From Bacteroidaceae bacterium (lineage in GTDB: Bacteria; Bacteroidota; Bacteroidia; Bacteroidales; Bacteroidaceae), in NCBI GenBank assembly GCA_017650085.1, contig JAGCFN010000157.1, forward strand, positions 1 through 34,957: a DNA stretch of 34,957 nt. The letters run 5' to 3'. The position numbers were made by a program, and so were the translations under genes. How positions within the stretch are numbered: the first letter of the stretch is position 1; every line of letters starts with the position of its first letter. Below the pieces are notes generated by a model. The model made no database searches. It was not told where the DNA came from and worked only from the letters and a program-made list of their open reading frames with translations. Below, piece after piece: positions 25,193-31,593 of the stretch.

Positions 25193-27367
25193 TTATTTTA
25201 CGATTTCTTCGTGTGTGATGTAGTTGCGGTCTTTTGGCAGCGATTCGGGGGTGATGGTGAAGCGGCGGCCGTTCTGCAGGTTGAGTGTGATGCGACGGAA
25301 GCGCGGTTCGCCAAGCATGTAGCGGTCGGAAGATGGGCAGACAGGATAGAAGCCCATCGAGGAGAAGATGAACCACGATGACATCTGCCCCGAGTCGTCG
25401 TTGCCAGAGAGGCCGCCAGGTGTGTCGTTGTATTCTGTGTCGAGGATGTAGTTCACCCATTTTACTGTCTTCTCGCGTTTGCCGATGAAGTCGTAGAGGT
25501 AGGCTATCTGATGGCATGGTTCGTTGCCGTGCCAATACCGCTCCTCTGTAAACATCGAGTCGAGTTTTGCCTCGAACGCTTCTTTCCCCAGCATCTGGGC
25601 GAGGCCCTCCACATTGTGGGGCACAAACCAAGTGTAGTGGCAGACGGCCCCTTCTGTGATGAATGCTTTGCGGCGCACCAGGTCGGTATTGCCTTCGAAG
25701 TGCCCGTCAGCATAGCGTCCGTCGCAATAGCCCGTCTTGGGGTTAATGACATTTCGCCAATTCTCGGAGCGGGCCATCAGCACCTTGTAGTCATCATCCT
25801 TGCCCAGTGCCTTAGCCATCTGAGCCACGGCAAAGTCGTCGAAGGCATACTCCAGGGTTCGCGAGGTCTGCTCCTTCTGGTGGAACGCCTCTCTGACCTC
25901 GTCTTCCAGCGGAATGTAGCCGTACTTCAGGTAGGATTGCAGCGCCCTTCTGCCCATCCCGTTCTTGTAGTCCTCTTCCGAGGCTGGTGTCTCGAAAGCG
26001 TTCTTGCGCATCCCCTCGTAAGCCTTTTCCGCATCGAAGCCGCGAATGCCCTTGATGTAGGCGTCGGCGAGTGCTACAGAGCAATGGTCGCCTATCATGG
26101 CTGCAGTGTAGGAGTTCCAGCTGGGGAAGATGGGCAGCCAGCCTCCCTCTTCGTATTTGGTGACGAGGGATTGCATCATGTCGGCCGAGACATCGGGGTA
26201 GAGTAGGGTGTAGAGCGGATGCACGGCTCGGAAGGTGTCCCACATCGTAAAGTCGCAGTAGTATACGGCCCCCCTCCGCCTCCCCCGAGGGGGAGTGTAA
26301 GAAGCCTTCCCTCGGGAAGGTTTGGATGGGGCCCCATTTGCGAAGCGAGGGTAGCTCCCGTCCGCATCACTCATTTCGTGAGGCATGAACGAAGCGCGAT
26401 AGAGCGCTCCGTAGAACTGGTTGATGCGGGCCGTGTCTGTGTCTTCCACATCGATGGCGTGGAGATGCCTGATCCAAGTTCGGATGAGGTTCTGCTTCAT
26501 CTCTTCGAAGCTGACGCCCTTTGCCTCTGCTCTGTAATTGAGTTCTGCACCCTCGCGACCTGTGAAGGATGTTGCTGCCTTGATGATGATGGGCTTGCCT
26601 GCTCTGCCTTCGAAGGTGAGCCAGGCGCAGTTGCCGTCCTGACCGCACTGGATGGGGTTGTCTTCGTAGGTGAGGAGCAGGTGTCCGCTGAAGCCTGCCC
26701 GCTCGCCCCAGCCCTGATAGATGCGATGGACGGGGTTGTAGCCGTAGATGGTCCTGTGCTGCGGCTCCACCTCGATGTGCCCCTCTTTCTCGTCGCTGTT
26801 CGGCTCCACGACAATGTGGATGGGGCCGTCCTGCTCGGGTGTGATGCGGAGGATGACTGCATGGCTGCTTGCCGTCATTTCCGTCGTCAGATGCTCGTCT
26901 GGGAGCCTCACAGCGTAGTAGTGGGGATGCGACACCTCTTCGGTGTGACTGAAGCGTGTGGCGCGTTCCTTTGCCGACTTGCGGAGCTGGCCGGAGAGGG
27001 TGGCAATGGTGAACGAGCCGTAGTCCTGCGTGCAACTGCCCGAAGTCCAATGACTGCCTCTGAAGCCCTGCAGCATCGTGTCAGTATAATAATAGGGAGA
27101 GAGACATTTCGCCTCGCTCTCGCGCGTCTGGGGCGTCCAGAAGTTCTGTCCGTTAGGCGAGAGTACAGCCGGCATGGTCTGTCCGTGTTCCTCCGAGCCT
27201 TTGCCGAAGAGTCCTGCCGTCTTCGTGTTGGCGGGGGCTGTGCCCACCATCGTGTTGAGTGCGCAGAGCTGGCGGAGATGCTCCCGGTCGTGCCGGCTGA
27301 GTCCTTTTGCCATAATGCCGTAATGGCACAGAAACATCAGAATGGCGGGAAGGAGGAGTCTGTTCAT
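25193..27367 (-). CDS. Secreted GH92 alpha-mannosidase with an in-frame repeat insert
   Basis: This encodes about 724 residues. ATG 27367 starts a good signal peptide ('MNRLLLPAILMFLCHYG'); the 89 in-frame codons upstream run through repeat array E and are not coding. GH92 motifs are 'FTMWDTFRAVHPLYTLL' (about 370-386) and 'SGNDDSGQMSSWFIFSSMGF' (about 650-670), which holds the acidic calcium/base residues. GH92 enzymes are calcium-dependent exo-alpha-mannosidases acting on N-glycans or yeast mannan. Residues about 341-368 are low-complexity Pro/Arg/Gly/Ser sequence encoded by palindromic DNA, just before the WDTF motif; family members are expected to lack this. It heads the six-gene minus-strand operon. 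Confidence 0.92.
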   Translation of the reverse strand: MNRLLLPAILMFLCHYGIMAKGLSRHDREHLRQLCALNTMVGTAPANTKTAGLFGKGSEEHGQTMPAVLSPNGQNFWTPQTRESEAKCLSPYYYTDTMLQGFRGSHWTSGSCTQDYGSFTIATLSGQLRKSAKERATRFSHTEEVSHPHYYAVRLPDEHLTTEMTASSHAVILRITPEQDGPIHIVVEPNSDEKEGHIEVEPQHRTIYGYNPVHRIYQGWGERAGFSGHLLLTYEDNPIQCGQDGNCAWLTFEGRAGKPIIIKAATSFTGREGAELNYRAEAKGVSFEEMKQNLIRTWIRHLHAIDVEDTDTARINQFYGALYRASFMPHEMSDADGSYPRFANGAPSKPSRGKASYTPPRGRRRGAVYYCDFTMWDTFRAVHPLYTLLYPDVSADMMQSLVTKYEEGGWLPIFPSWNSYTAAMIGDHCSVALADAYIKGIRGFDAEKAYEGMRKNAFETPASEEDYKNGMGRRALQSYLKYGYIPLEDEVREAFHQKEQTSRTLEYAFDDFAVAQMAKALGKDDDYKVLMARSENWRNVINPKTGYCDGRYADGHFEGNTDLVRRKAFITEGAVCHYTWFVPHNVEGLAQMLGKEAFEAKLDSMFTEERYWHGNEPCHQIAYLYDFIGKREKTVKWVNYILDTEYNDTPGGLSGNDDSGQMSSWFIFSSMGFYPVCPSSDRYMLGEPRFRRITLNLQNGRRFTITPESLPKDRNYITHEEIVK
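26262..26345. repeat. In-frame palindromic element inside the GH92 gene
   Basis: Three palindromes lie in a row: CTCCCCC-GA-GGGGGAG (26280-26295), CCTTCCC-TC-GGGAAGG (26305-26320) and ATGGGGCCCCAT (26326-26337). They are GC-skewed and encode 'SKPSRGKASYTPPRGRRR', unlike the surrounding enzyme. The reading frame is kept. Sequence around the first palindrome resembles the element at 31741-31815. Confidence 0.8.
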
Positions 27368-27390
27368 TGAAAACTTCACTATTCGTGCCA

Positions 27391-27398
27391 CAAATATA
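27391..27398 (-). promoter_or_regulatory. Proximal candidate -7 box of the GH92 operon
   Basis: Read on the minus strand the site is TATATTTG, matching TAnnTTTG. It lies about 24 nt upstream of the GH92 start. No TTTG box is visible at the ideal distance. Confidence 0.5.
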
Positions 27399-27496
27399 TG
27401 AAAAAGGAATGACATAACCAAGAAAGAGCGTGCTGGCTTGTTGCAAAGAGGGGAAAAGCGAATCATTGTGGCGGAAATGGCATTTAGTGGTAAATT

Positions 27497-27584
27497 AGTT
27501 CTCTCGTGTGACGAATGCGATTGTATAGTGTTACGTTGGCCATCGTAAAGTGTTACGTTTCGCATCGTGATTGTGTCATCCGGA
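27497..27584 (-). repeat. 22-nt tandem repeat array E (reverse orientation, 4 units)
   Basis: Units occupy 27497-27518, 27519-27540, 27541-27562 and a degenerate 27563-27584. Read on the minus strand they carry GCCAACGTAACACTATA and GCGAAACGTAACACTTTA-type cores, with the same 22-nt period as arrays A-D. The array lies between two candidate -7 boxes upstream of the GH92 operon. Confidence 0.82.
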
Positions 27585-27593
27585 TTGACACTG

Positions 27594-27625
27594 CAAATAT
27601 ACGACCTTTTTCGCGCACCACCCAA
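27594..27625 (-). promoter_or_regulatory. Distal candidate promoter of the GH92 operon
   Basis: On the minus strand a TTG (27623-27625) precedes TATATTTG (27594-27601) by 21 nt. If used, the transcript would carry the whole of array E in a leader of over 200 nt. The -35-like half is imperfect. Confidence 0.5.
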
Positions 27626-27741
27626 TCTCAGCACTCCAATTCAGCCGATTTTCAGCACGAATTTGACGAATTGATATCTGAGGAACTGAGTCAAATTTAT
27701 CAGCAAAGTTGCAAAAAATGCGTCAATTGAGGTGCATATAT

Positions 27742-27772
27742 TTTGTGGTCTCACAGTTTTTTCGTACCTTTG
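27742..27772 (+). promoter_or_regulatory. Promoter of comF
   Basis: TTTG (27742-27745), a 19-nt spacer and TACCTTTG (27765-27772) match the Bacteroidota promoter pattern well. Transcription would start near 27779, which excludes the upstream in-frame TTG at 27743 as the start codon. Confidence 0.8.
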
Positions 27773-27787
27773 CAGAAGAAAAGGAGG

Positions 27788-28789
27788 ATGGAGTGGGGCG
27801 AGGTCGTGATGCCCTCTACATTATTAATATCTGCGCGCGCGATGGGTTTGCTGAGGGATGTGAGGGAGCTGCTGATGCCACGGGTTTGTCCTGTCTGCGG
27901 GCATCTGATGACGGACTGCGAGGATGTGGTCTGCGCCTTTTGCGCTATCGGGTTGCCGAGGTATATTAACCTTAACCCTAACCCTAACCTTAACGATAAC
28001 GATAACGAAGACGAAAAAGCTGCGATTGAGCGAGAGCAAAGCCAAACCGGTTTGAGCTTTGCCGAACCGAGTGAGCAGCGAGAGCAGATTGAACATGTTC
28101 AAGATTTGCCGAGTCGCGTTCGAGGTCGACAAAGTCAATGTGAGCAGGCTCGACCAAAGGTCAACTCTAACCCTAACCTTAACCCAAACCAAAACCTTAA
28201 CCCTAACGATAACGAAGACCAGAGCGAAAAGTTCTGGGACAATGTTCTGCTGCGGGCTGTGTGGGGCAAGGCTGATGTGCGAAGGGGAACGACGCTGATG
28301 GCCTACAATCACGACTCGCCCTACCACCGACTGGTGGTCGCCATCAAGTTCATGGACAAGCGGGAGTTGGCGGTCAAGCTGGGCAGATGGGCGGCGATGG
28401 AGGCTGGCAGGCAGGGCTTCTGGCAGGGCGTGGATGCCTTGGTGCCCGTCCCCCTGACGCGATGGCGGCGCTTCTGCCGTGGCTACAACCAGGCTGAGAT
28501 GCTGGCTAGGGGAATGGCCGAGGTGACGGGACTGCCAGTGCTGAACCTGCTGAGGCGGACGAGGAATCGCAAGCCACAGTCGCGACTGAATGGCACGGCG
28601 CGCATCAGGAACGCGTAAGGCATCTACGAAGCCTCCATCCCCGACGAATGGCGAGGCAAACGCCTGGTCGTGGTGGACGATGTGATGACGACAGGTGCCA
28701 CGCTGGCCAACTGCGCCCTCGCATTGAAAAATGCCGACAAACATGCAGAAATATGCATCTTCCCGTTGGCTTATGCAGGAAAATTATAG
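27788..28789 (+). pseudogene. comF: ComF family phosphoribosyltransferase, interrupted by an in-frame stop and carrying an insert
   Basis: The N-terminal part has a four-Cys zinc-ribbon ('RVCPVCGHLM...DVVCAFCAIGLPRY') and continues with 'SPYHRLVVAIKFMDKREL', 'VPVPLTRWRRFCRGYNQAE' and 'RNRKPQSRLNGTARIRNA', all ComF features. A TAA at 28616-28618 then stops the frame. The same frame continues without shift through 'GIYEASIPDEWRGKRLVVVD', the PRPP loop 'VVVDDVMTTGATLANC', and ends at TAG 28787. One changed codon therefore separates the zinc/core part from the PRPP motif. Between 'LPRY' and 'SEKFWDN' lies an insert of about 85 residues rich in Asn/Pro/Gln. AAGGAGG abuts ATG 27788; the conserved region begins nearer ATG 27842, so the start is uncertain. 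ComF homologues take part in DNA uptake. Confidence 0.85.
27966..28219 (+). repeat. In-frame hexamer-flanked element inside comF (CCCTAA-like)
   Basis: The left flank (27966-28012) is a run of hexamers of the CTTAAC/CCTAAC/GATAAC type ending GAAGAC. The right flank (28160-28219) is a longer run of related hexamers with the same ending GATAACGAAGAC. Between them lie palindromes: GCAAAGC...GCTTTGC (28036-28062) around CAAACCGGTTTG, and TTGAACATGTTCAA (28089-28102). The period of 6 keeps the reading frame and yields alternating Asn with Leu/Pro/Asp. Confidence 0.85.
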
Positions 28790-28827
28790 CATTTTGCACA
28801 CTTTTCCGAAATCTTTCTGTCAAAAAG

Positions 28828-28858
28828 TTGCAAGATTTGAGTTTTTGGTGTAATTTTG
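28828..28858 (+). promoter_or_regulatory. Promoter of gdhA
   Basis: TTG (28828-28830), a 20-nt spacer and TAATTTTG (28851-28858) fit the Bacteroidota promoter. The start site near 28865 gives a leader of about 285 nt before gdhA. Confidence 0.68.
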
Positions 28859-28919
28859 CGCCCGGATAACGAAAAAACATTTAATTTAACATTATATTAA
28901 TCGGAAGTAAAAAAGGAAG

Positions 28920-29149
28920 TAAAAGTAGGTTCCGCGACTACAATCGCGCCTTGGTGCTAGAGCATCCAAGAAGTTAAGCCAGCAAGCTGGCTGGAGGTAA
29001 AAGCACTGCGTGCTGGACGTTACATTGGGCTGCGAAAAAAGCTATTGTCCACGAAGCGGAGCAAGTTTACTCCCACGAAGCAAAGCGAGTTTACTCCTAT
29101 GAGCAAAGCGAATTTACTCCCATTTTAACTTCCATTTAAAAAAAACTCT
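28920..29149 (+). promoter_or_regulatory. Structured gdhA leader with hairpins and 24-nt tandem repeats
   Basis: Three hairpins can be drawn: CTTGGTGCT with AGCA-T-CCAAG (28950-28970), AGCCAGC-AA-GCTGGCT (28978-28993), and AGCAC-TGC-GTGCT (29002-29014). They are followed by three tandem units at 29050-29073, 29074-29097 and 29098-29120 (24, 24 and 23 nt). Each unit contains GAAGC or GAGCAAAGCG and ends TTTACTCC. There is no open reading frame of note here. A regulatory RNA leader is the likeliest reading, but no known riboswitch was recognised. Confidence 0.55.
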
Positions 29150-30490
29150 ATGGACGCAAAGAAAGTCTTGGAAGATCTGAAAAGACGCTTCCCCAATGAA
29201 CCTGAGTATCATCAGGCAGTAGAAGAGGTGTTGGGCACTATCGAAGAAGAGTACAACAAGCACCCCGAGTTCGAGAAAGTGAACCTGATTGAACGCCTCT
29301 GCATTCCCGATCGTGTATATCAGTTCCGTGTGACCTGGATGGACGACAAGGGTCAGATTCAGACCAACATGGGTTACCGTATTCAGCATAACAACGCCAT
29401 TGGCCCCTACAAGGGCGGTATCCGTTTCCATGCAAGCGTGAACCTTGGCATCCTGAAGTTCCTCGCCTTCGAGCAGACTTTCAAGAATTCACTCACCACT
29501 CTGCCTATGGGTGGTGGCAAGGGCGGTTCCGACTTCAGCCCTCGCGGTAAGAGCAATGCCGAGGTGATGCGTTTCTGCCAGGCTTTCATGCTGGAGCTGA
29601 CGCGCCACATCGGTCCTGACACGGACGTTCCAGCCGGTGACATCGGCGTTGGCGGTCGTGAGGTCGGCTACATGTTCGGCATGTATAAGAAGCTGACTCG
29701 CGAGTACAGTGGTGTGCTGACAGGCAAGGGCCTCGAGTTCGGCGGTTCGCTGATTCGTCCTGAAGCAACAGGTTACGGTACCGTTTACTTCCTCCGCGCT
29801 ATGCTGAAGACAAAGGGCGACACGGTTGAAGGCAAGAAGGTGCTCATCTCAGGTGCCGGCAACGTAGCCCAATATGCAGCAGAAAAGGTTCTGCAGCTCG
29901 GCGGTAAGGTAATGACAATGAGTGACTCGGACGGTTACATCTACGATCCCGACGGTATCGACCGTGAGAAACTCGACTACATCATGGAGCTGAAGCAGGT
30001 TTATCGTGGCCGTATCAAGGAATATGTGGACAAGTATCCGACAGCCAAGTATGTGGGTGATGGTGCAAAGCCCTGGTTCGAGAAGGCCGACATCGCTCTG
30101 CCTTGCGCAACCCAGAACGAGTTGAACGAGGAGCAGGCAAAGGCTCTGGTTGCAAATGGCTGCATTGCCGTTGCCGAAGGTGCCAATATGCCCAGCACTC
30201 CTGGAGCAATCCGCGTCTTCCAAGAAGCTAAGATTCTCTACTCTCCGGGTAAGGCCAGCAATGCTGGTGGCGTAAGCGTATCAGGTCTCGAGATGAGCCA
30301 GAACTCAGAGCGTCTGAGCTGGAGCGCCGAAGAGGTGGATGCCAAGCTGCTCTGGATCATGGAGAACATCCACGAGAACTGCGTGAAGTACGGCACACAG
30401 CCCGACGGCTATGTCAACTATGTGAAGGGCGCCAACGTGGCCGGCTTCATGAAGGTTGCCAAAGCTATGATGGCACAGGGGATAGTGTAA
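29150..30490 (+). CDS. gdhA: NADP-type glutamate dehydrogenase
   Basis: This encodes 446 residues, the normal length for the hexameric bacterial enzyme that forms glutamate from 2-oxoglutarate and ammonia. Motifs are 'GPYKGGIRFH' (85-94), 'PMGGGKGGSDF' (119-129, catalytic Lys124), 'PAGDIGVGGREVGYMFG' and the dinucleotide-binding 'ISGAGNVAQYAAEKV'. It is a central ammonia-assimilation enzyme in Prevotella. It has its own promoter and an unusually long leader carrying hairpins and tandem repeats, which suggests post-transcriptional control, and it is followed by a good intrinsic terminator. Coenzyme preference is by family resemblance only. Confidence 0.96.
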   Translation: MDAKKVLEDLKRRFPNEPEYHQAVEEVLGTIEEEYNKHPEFEKVNLIERLCIPDRVYQFRVTWMDDKGQIQTNMGYRIQHNNAIGPYKGGIRFHASVNLGILKFLAFEQTFKNSLTTLPMGGGKGGSDFSPRGKSNAEVMRFCQAFMLELTRHIGPDTDVPAGDIGVGGREVGYMFGMYKKLTREYSGVLTGKGLEFGGSLIRPEATGYGTVYFLRAMLKTKGDTVEGKKVLISGAGNVAQYAAEKVLQLGGKVMTMSDSDGYIYDPDGIDREKLDYIMELKQVYRGRIKEYVDKYPTAKYVGDGAKPWFEKADIALPCATQNELNEEQAKALVANGCIAVAEGANMPSTPGAIRVFQEAKILYSPGKASNAGGVSVSGLEMSQNSERLSWSAEEVDAKLLWIMENIHENCVKYGTQPDGYVNYVKGANVAGFMKVAKAMMAQGIV

Positions 30491-30561
30491 TAGTTCATAG
30501 TTCATAGTTCATAGTTGACTTACGTCGAGCTAAAGCTTCATAGTTCATAGTTGACTCTTGA
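30491..30561. repeat. Heptamer tandem repeats after gdhA
   Basis: TAGTTCA is repeated three times and followed by TAGTTGA (30491-30518). A second tract at 30534-30561 has AGCTTCA, TAGTTCA, TAGTTGA and CTCTTGA. Both have a period of exactly 7 nt. Confidence 0.85.
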
Positions 30562-30578
30562 CTATCTATAAAATAAGG

Positions 30579-30612
30579 AAAGCCTCCACGATGTGGGGGC
30601 TTTCATTTTTTC
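30579..30612 (+). terminator. gdhA intrinsic terminator
   Basis: An 11-bp stem (AAAGCCTCCAC with GTGGGGGCTTT, one T-G pair), a 3-base loop and a following CATTTTTTCT tract make a typical Rho-independent terminator. Confidence 0.85.
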
Positions 30613-30690
30613 TCCCCTTTGGGCAATTGCCCGTTGGTAGCGGAGCAATTGGGGAGGGCTCTGCCCGACGGAGGGCAAAAGTTAGAGGGG
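30611..30690. repeat. Intergenic palindromic element, related to the in-gene copies
   Basis: This contains TCTCCCCTTTGGG (close to the core of the 31758 copy), the perfect palindrome GGGCAATTGCCC (30621-30632), and further inverted pieces (GCCC/GGGC near 30663-30676). It lies between the gdhA terminator and the SDR stop and codes for nothing evident. Confidence 0.55.
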
Positions 30691-30703
30691 GCTCTTAATT
30701 CAT

Positions 30704-31507
30704 TTAGAGGCCGTGGCGTCCTTTCATCGCTTTGTTGATGAGATTCATTGCAGCGAAGACATTGATGCGGCAGAGTTTATCCATCATCCAACAGTCCTTG
30801 CCAACAATGATTTTCTTTTTGTTGCGCTCTATGCCGCTGACTATGATCTCCGCAGCTTCGCTGGGCAGCGTGAGTTTCATGTTTGTGTTCTTTTCCGTCT
30901 CCTCGTCCTCTTTCAGGCCGGAGTTCTTCTTGATGTCAGTCTTGATGGCTCCAGGGAACACCTCCGACACATGAACATTGGTACCTTTCAGCTCTGACAT
31001 CAAGCCTTCAGTAAGTGCACGGACTGCCGCCTTCGATGCACCATAGAGCGACTGGCCAGGAACAGGCAGGAAGGCTCCCATGCTGCACACATTGACGATG
31101 TGGGCTTCATCGCGCGTACACAAATATGGCAAAAACGCACTCACCATGTTGTATGTGCCATAAAAGTTGATGTTCATCACTCGCTCCACATCCTCGATGG
31201 GCATGTCCTTGATGTGGCAGAACTTCTGGATGATGCCTGCATTGTTGATGATGCCGTCGAGGTGTCCGAAGCGATTGATGATGCAGTCTTTCTTTTCCGC
31301 TATCATGTCCCTGTTGGTGATGTCCACCACTACGGTCTCGACGTTGGAGGCTTGGTCACCGGCCTTTTCCTTCGTTTCTTCCAGACCCTGTTGATTGATA
31401 TCGACAGCTATTACCATCGCCCCTTTCTTGGTGAGGTTGAGAACCAGTTCGCGCCCCATCCCGTTAGCACCTCCAGTAACGAGAAACACTTTACCTTTTA
31501 CTTTCAT
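30704..31507 (-). CDS. Short-chain dehydrogenase/reductase
   Basis: This 267-residue classical SDR has 'VTGGANGMGRE' (cofactor loop, about 10-20), 'GIINNAGI', a catalytic Ser in 'NVCSMGAF', and the catalytic 'YGASK' (Tyr and Lys). 'VDINQQ' after the second strand (Asp) favours NAD over NADP. The C-terminal part ('SGIERNKKKIIVGKDCWMMD') resembles SDRs acting on hydrophobic substrates, but the substrate is unknown. It stands alone between heptamer repeat regions; no promoter box was seen upstream. Confidence 0.9.
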   Translation of the reverse strand: MKVKGKVFLVTGGANGMGRELVLNLTKKGAMVIAVDINQQGLEETKEKAGDQASNVETVVVDITNRDMIAEKKDCIINRFGHLDGIINNAGIIQKFCHIKDMPIEDVERVMNINFYGTYNMVSAFLPYLCTRDEAHIVNVCSMGAFLPVPGQSLYGASKAAVRALTEGLMSELKGTNVHVSEVFPGAIKTDIKKNSGLKEDEETEKNTNMKLTLPSEAAEIIVSGIERNKKKIIVGKDCWMMDKLCRINVFAAMNLINKAMKGRHGL

Positions 31508-31544
31508 GATTATTTCTTGCGATTATAGTTGTGGAAATCAGTTG

Positions 31545-31593
31545 TCTAAACTCTAAACTCTAAACACTAAACTTTTAATTTTTAATTTTTAAT
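31545..31593. repeat. Heptamer tandem repeats between SDR and GH43-like genes
   Basis: Four units of TCTAAAC type (31545-31572; the last is ACTAAAC) pass without a break in phase into three units of TTTTAAT (31573-31593). The second set overlaps the stop codon of the GH43-like gene (31582-31584). Confidence 0.87.

Noticed and set aside
25511-26206. 231-codon open frame antisense to GH92
   Set aside because: Same reason as the 26219-27370 frame: no motifs, fully inside a recognised gene.
26219-27370. 383-codon open frame antisense to GH92
   Set aside because: It is a shadow of a GC-rich coding strand; the GH92 frame has clear family motifs while this has none.
27368-27634. 89-residue N-terminal extension of the GH92 protein
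   Set aside because: The extension is encoded by repeat array E and promoter-like DNA; the signal peptide begins at ATG 27367.
27966-28219. CCCTAA-like hexamers as a true telomere or linear replicon end
   Set aside because: The tracts are short, degenerate, internal to a reading frame and flanked by ordinary chromosomal genes.
28790-29149. tRNA gene in the gdhA leader
   Set aside because: No cloverleaf with T-loop GTTCRA and acceptor pairing could be drawn from the hairpins.
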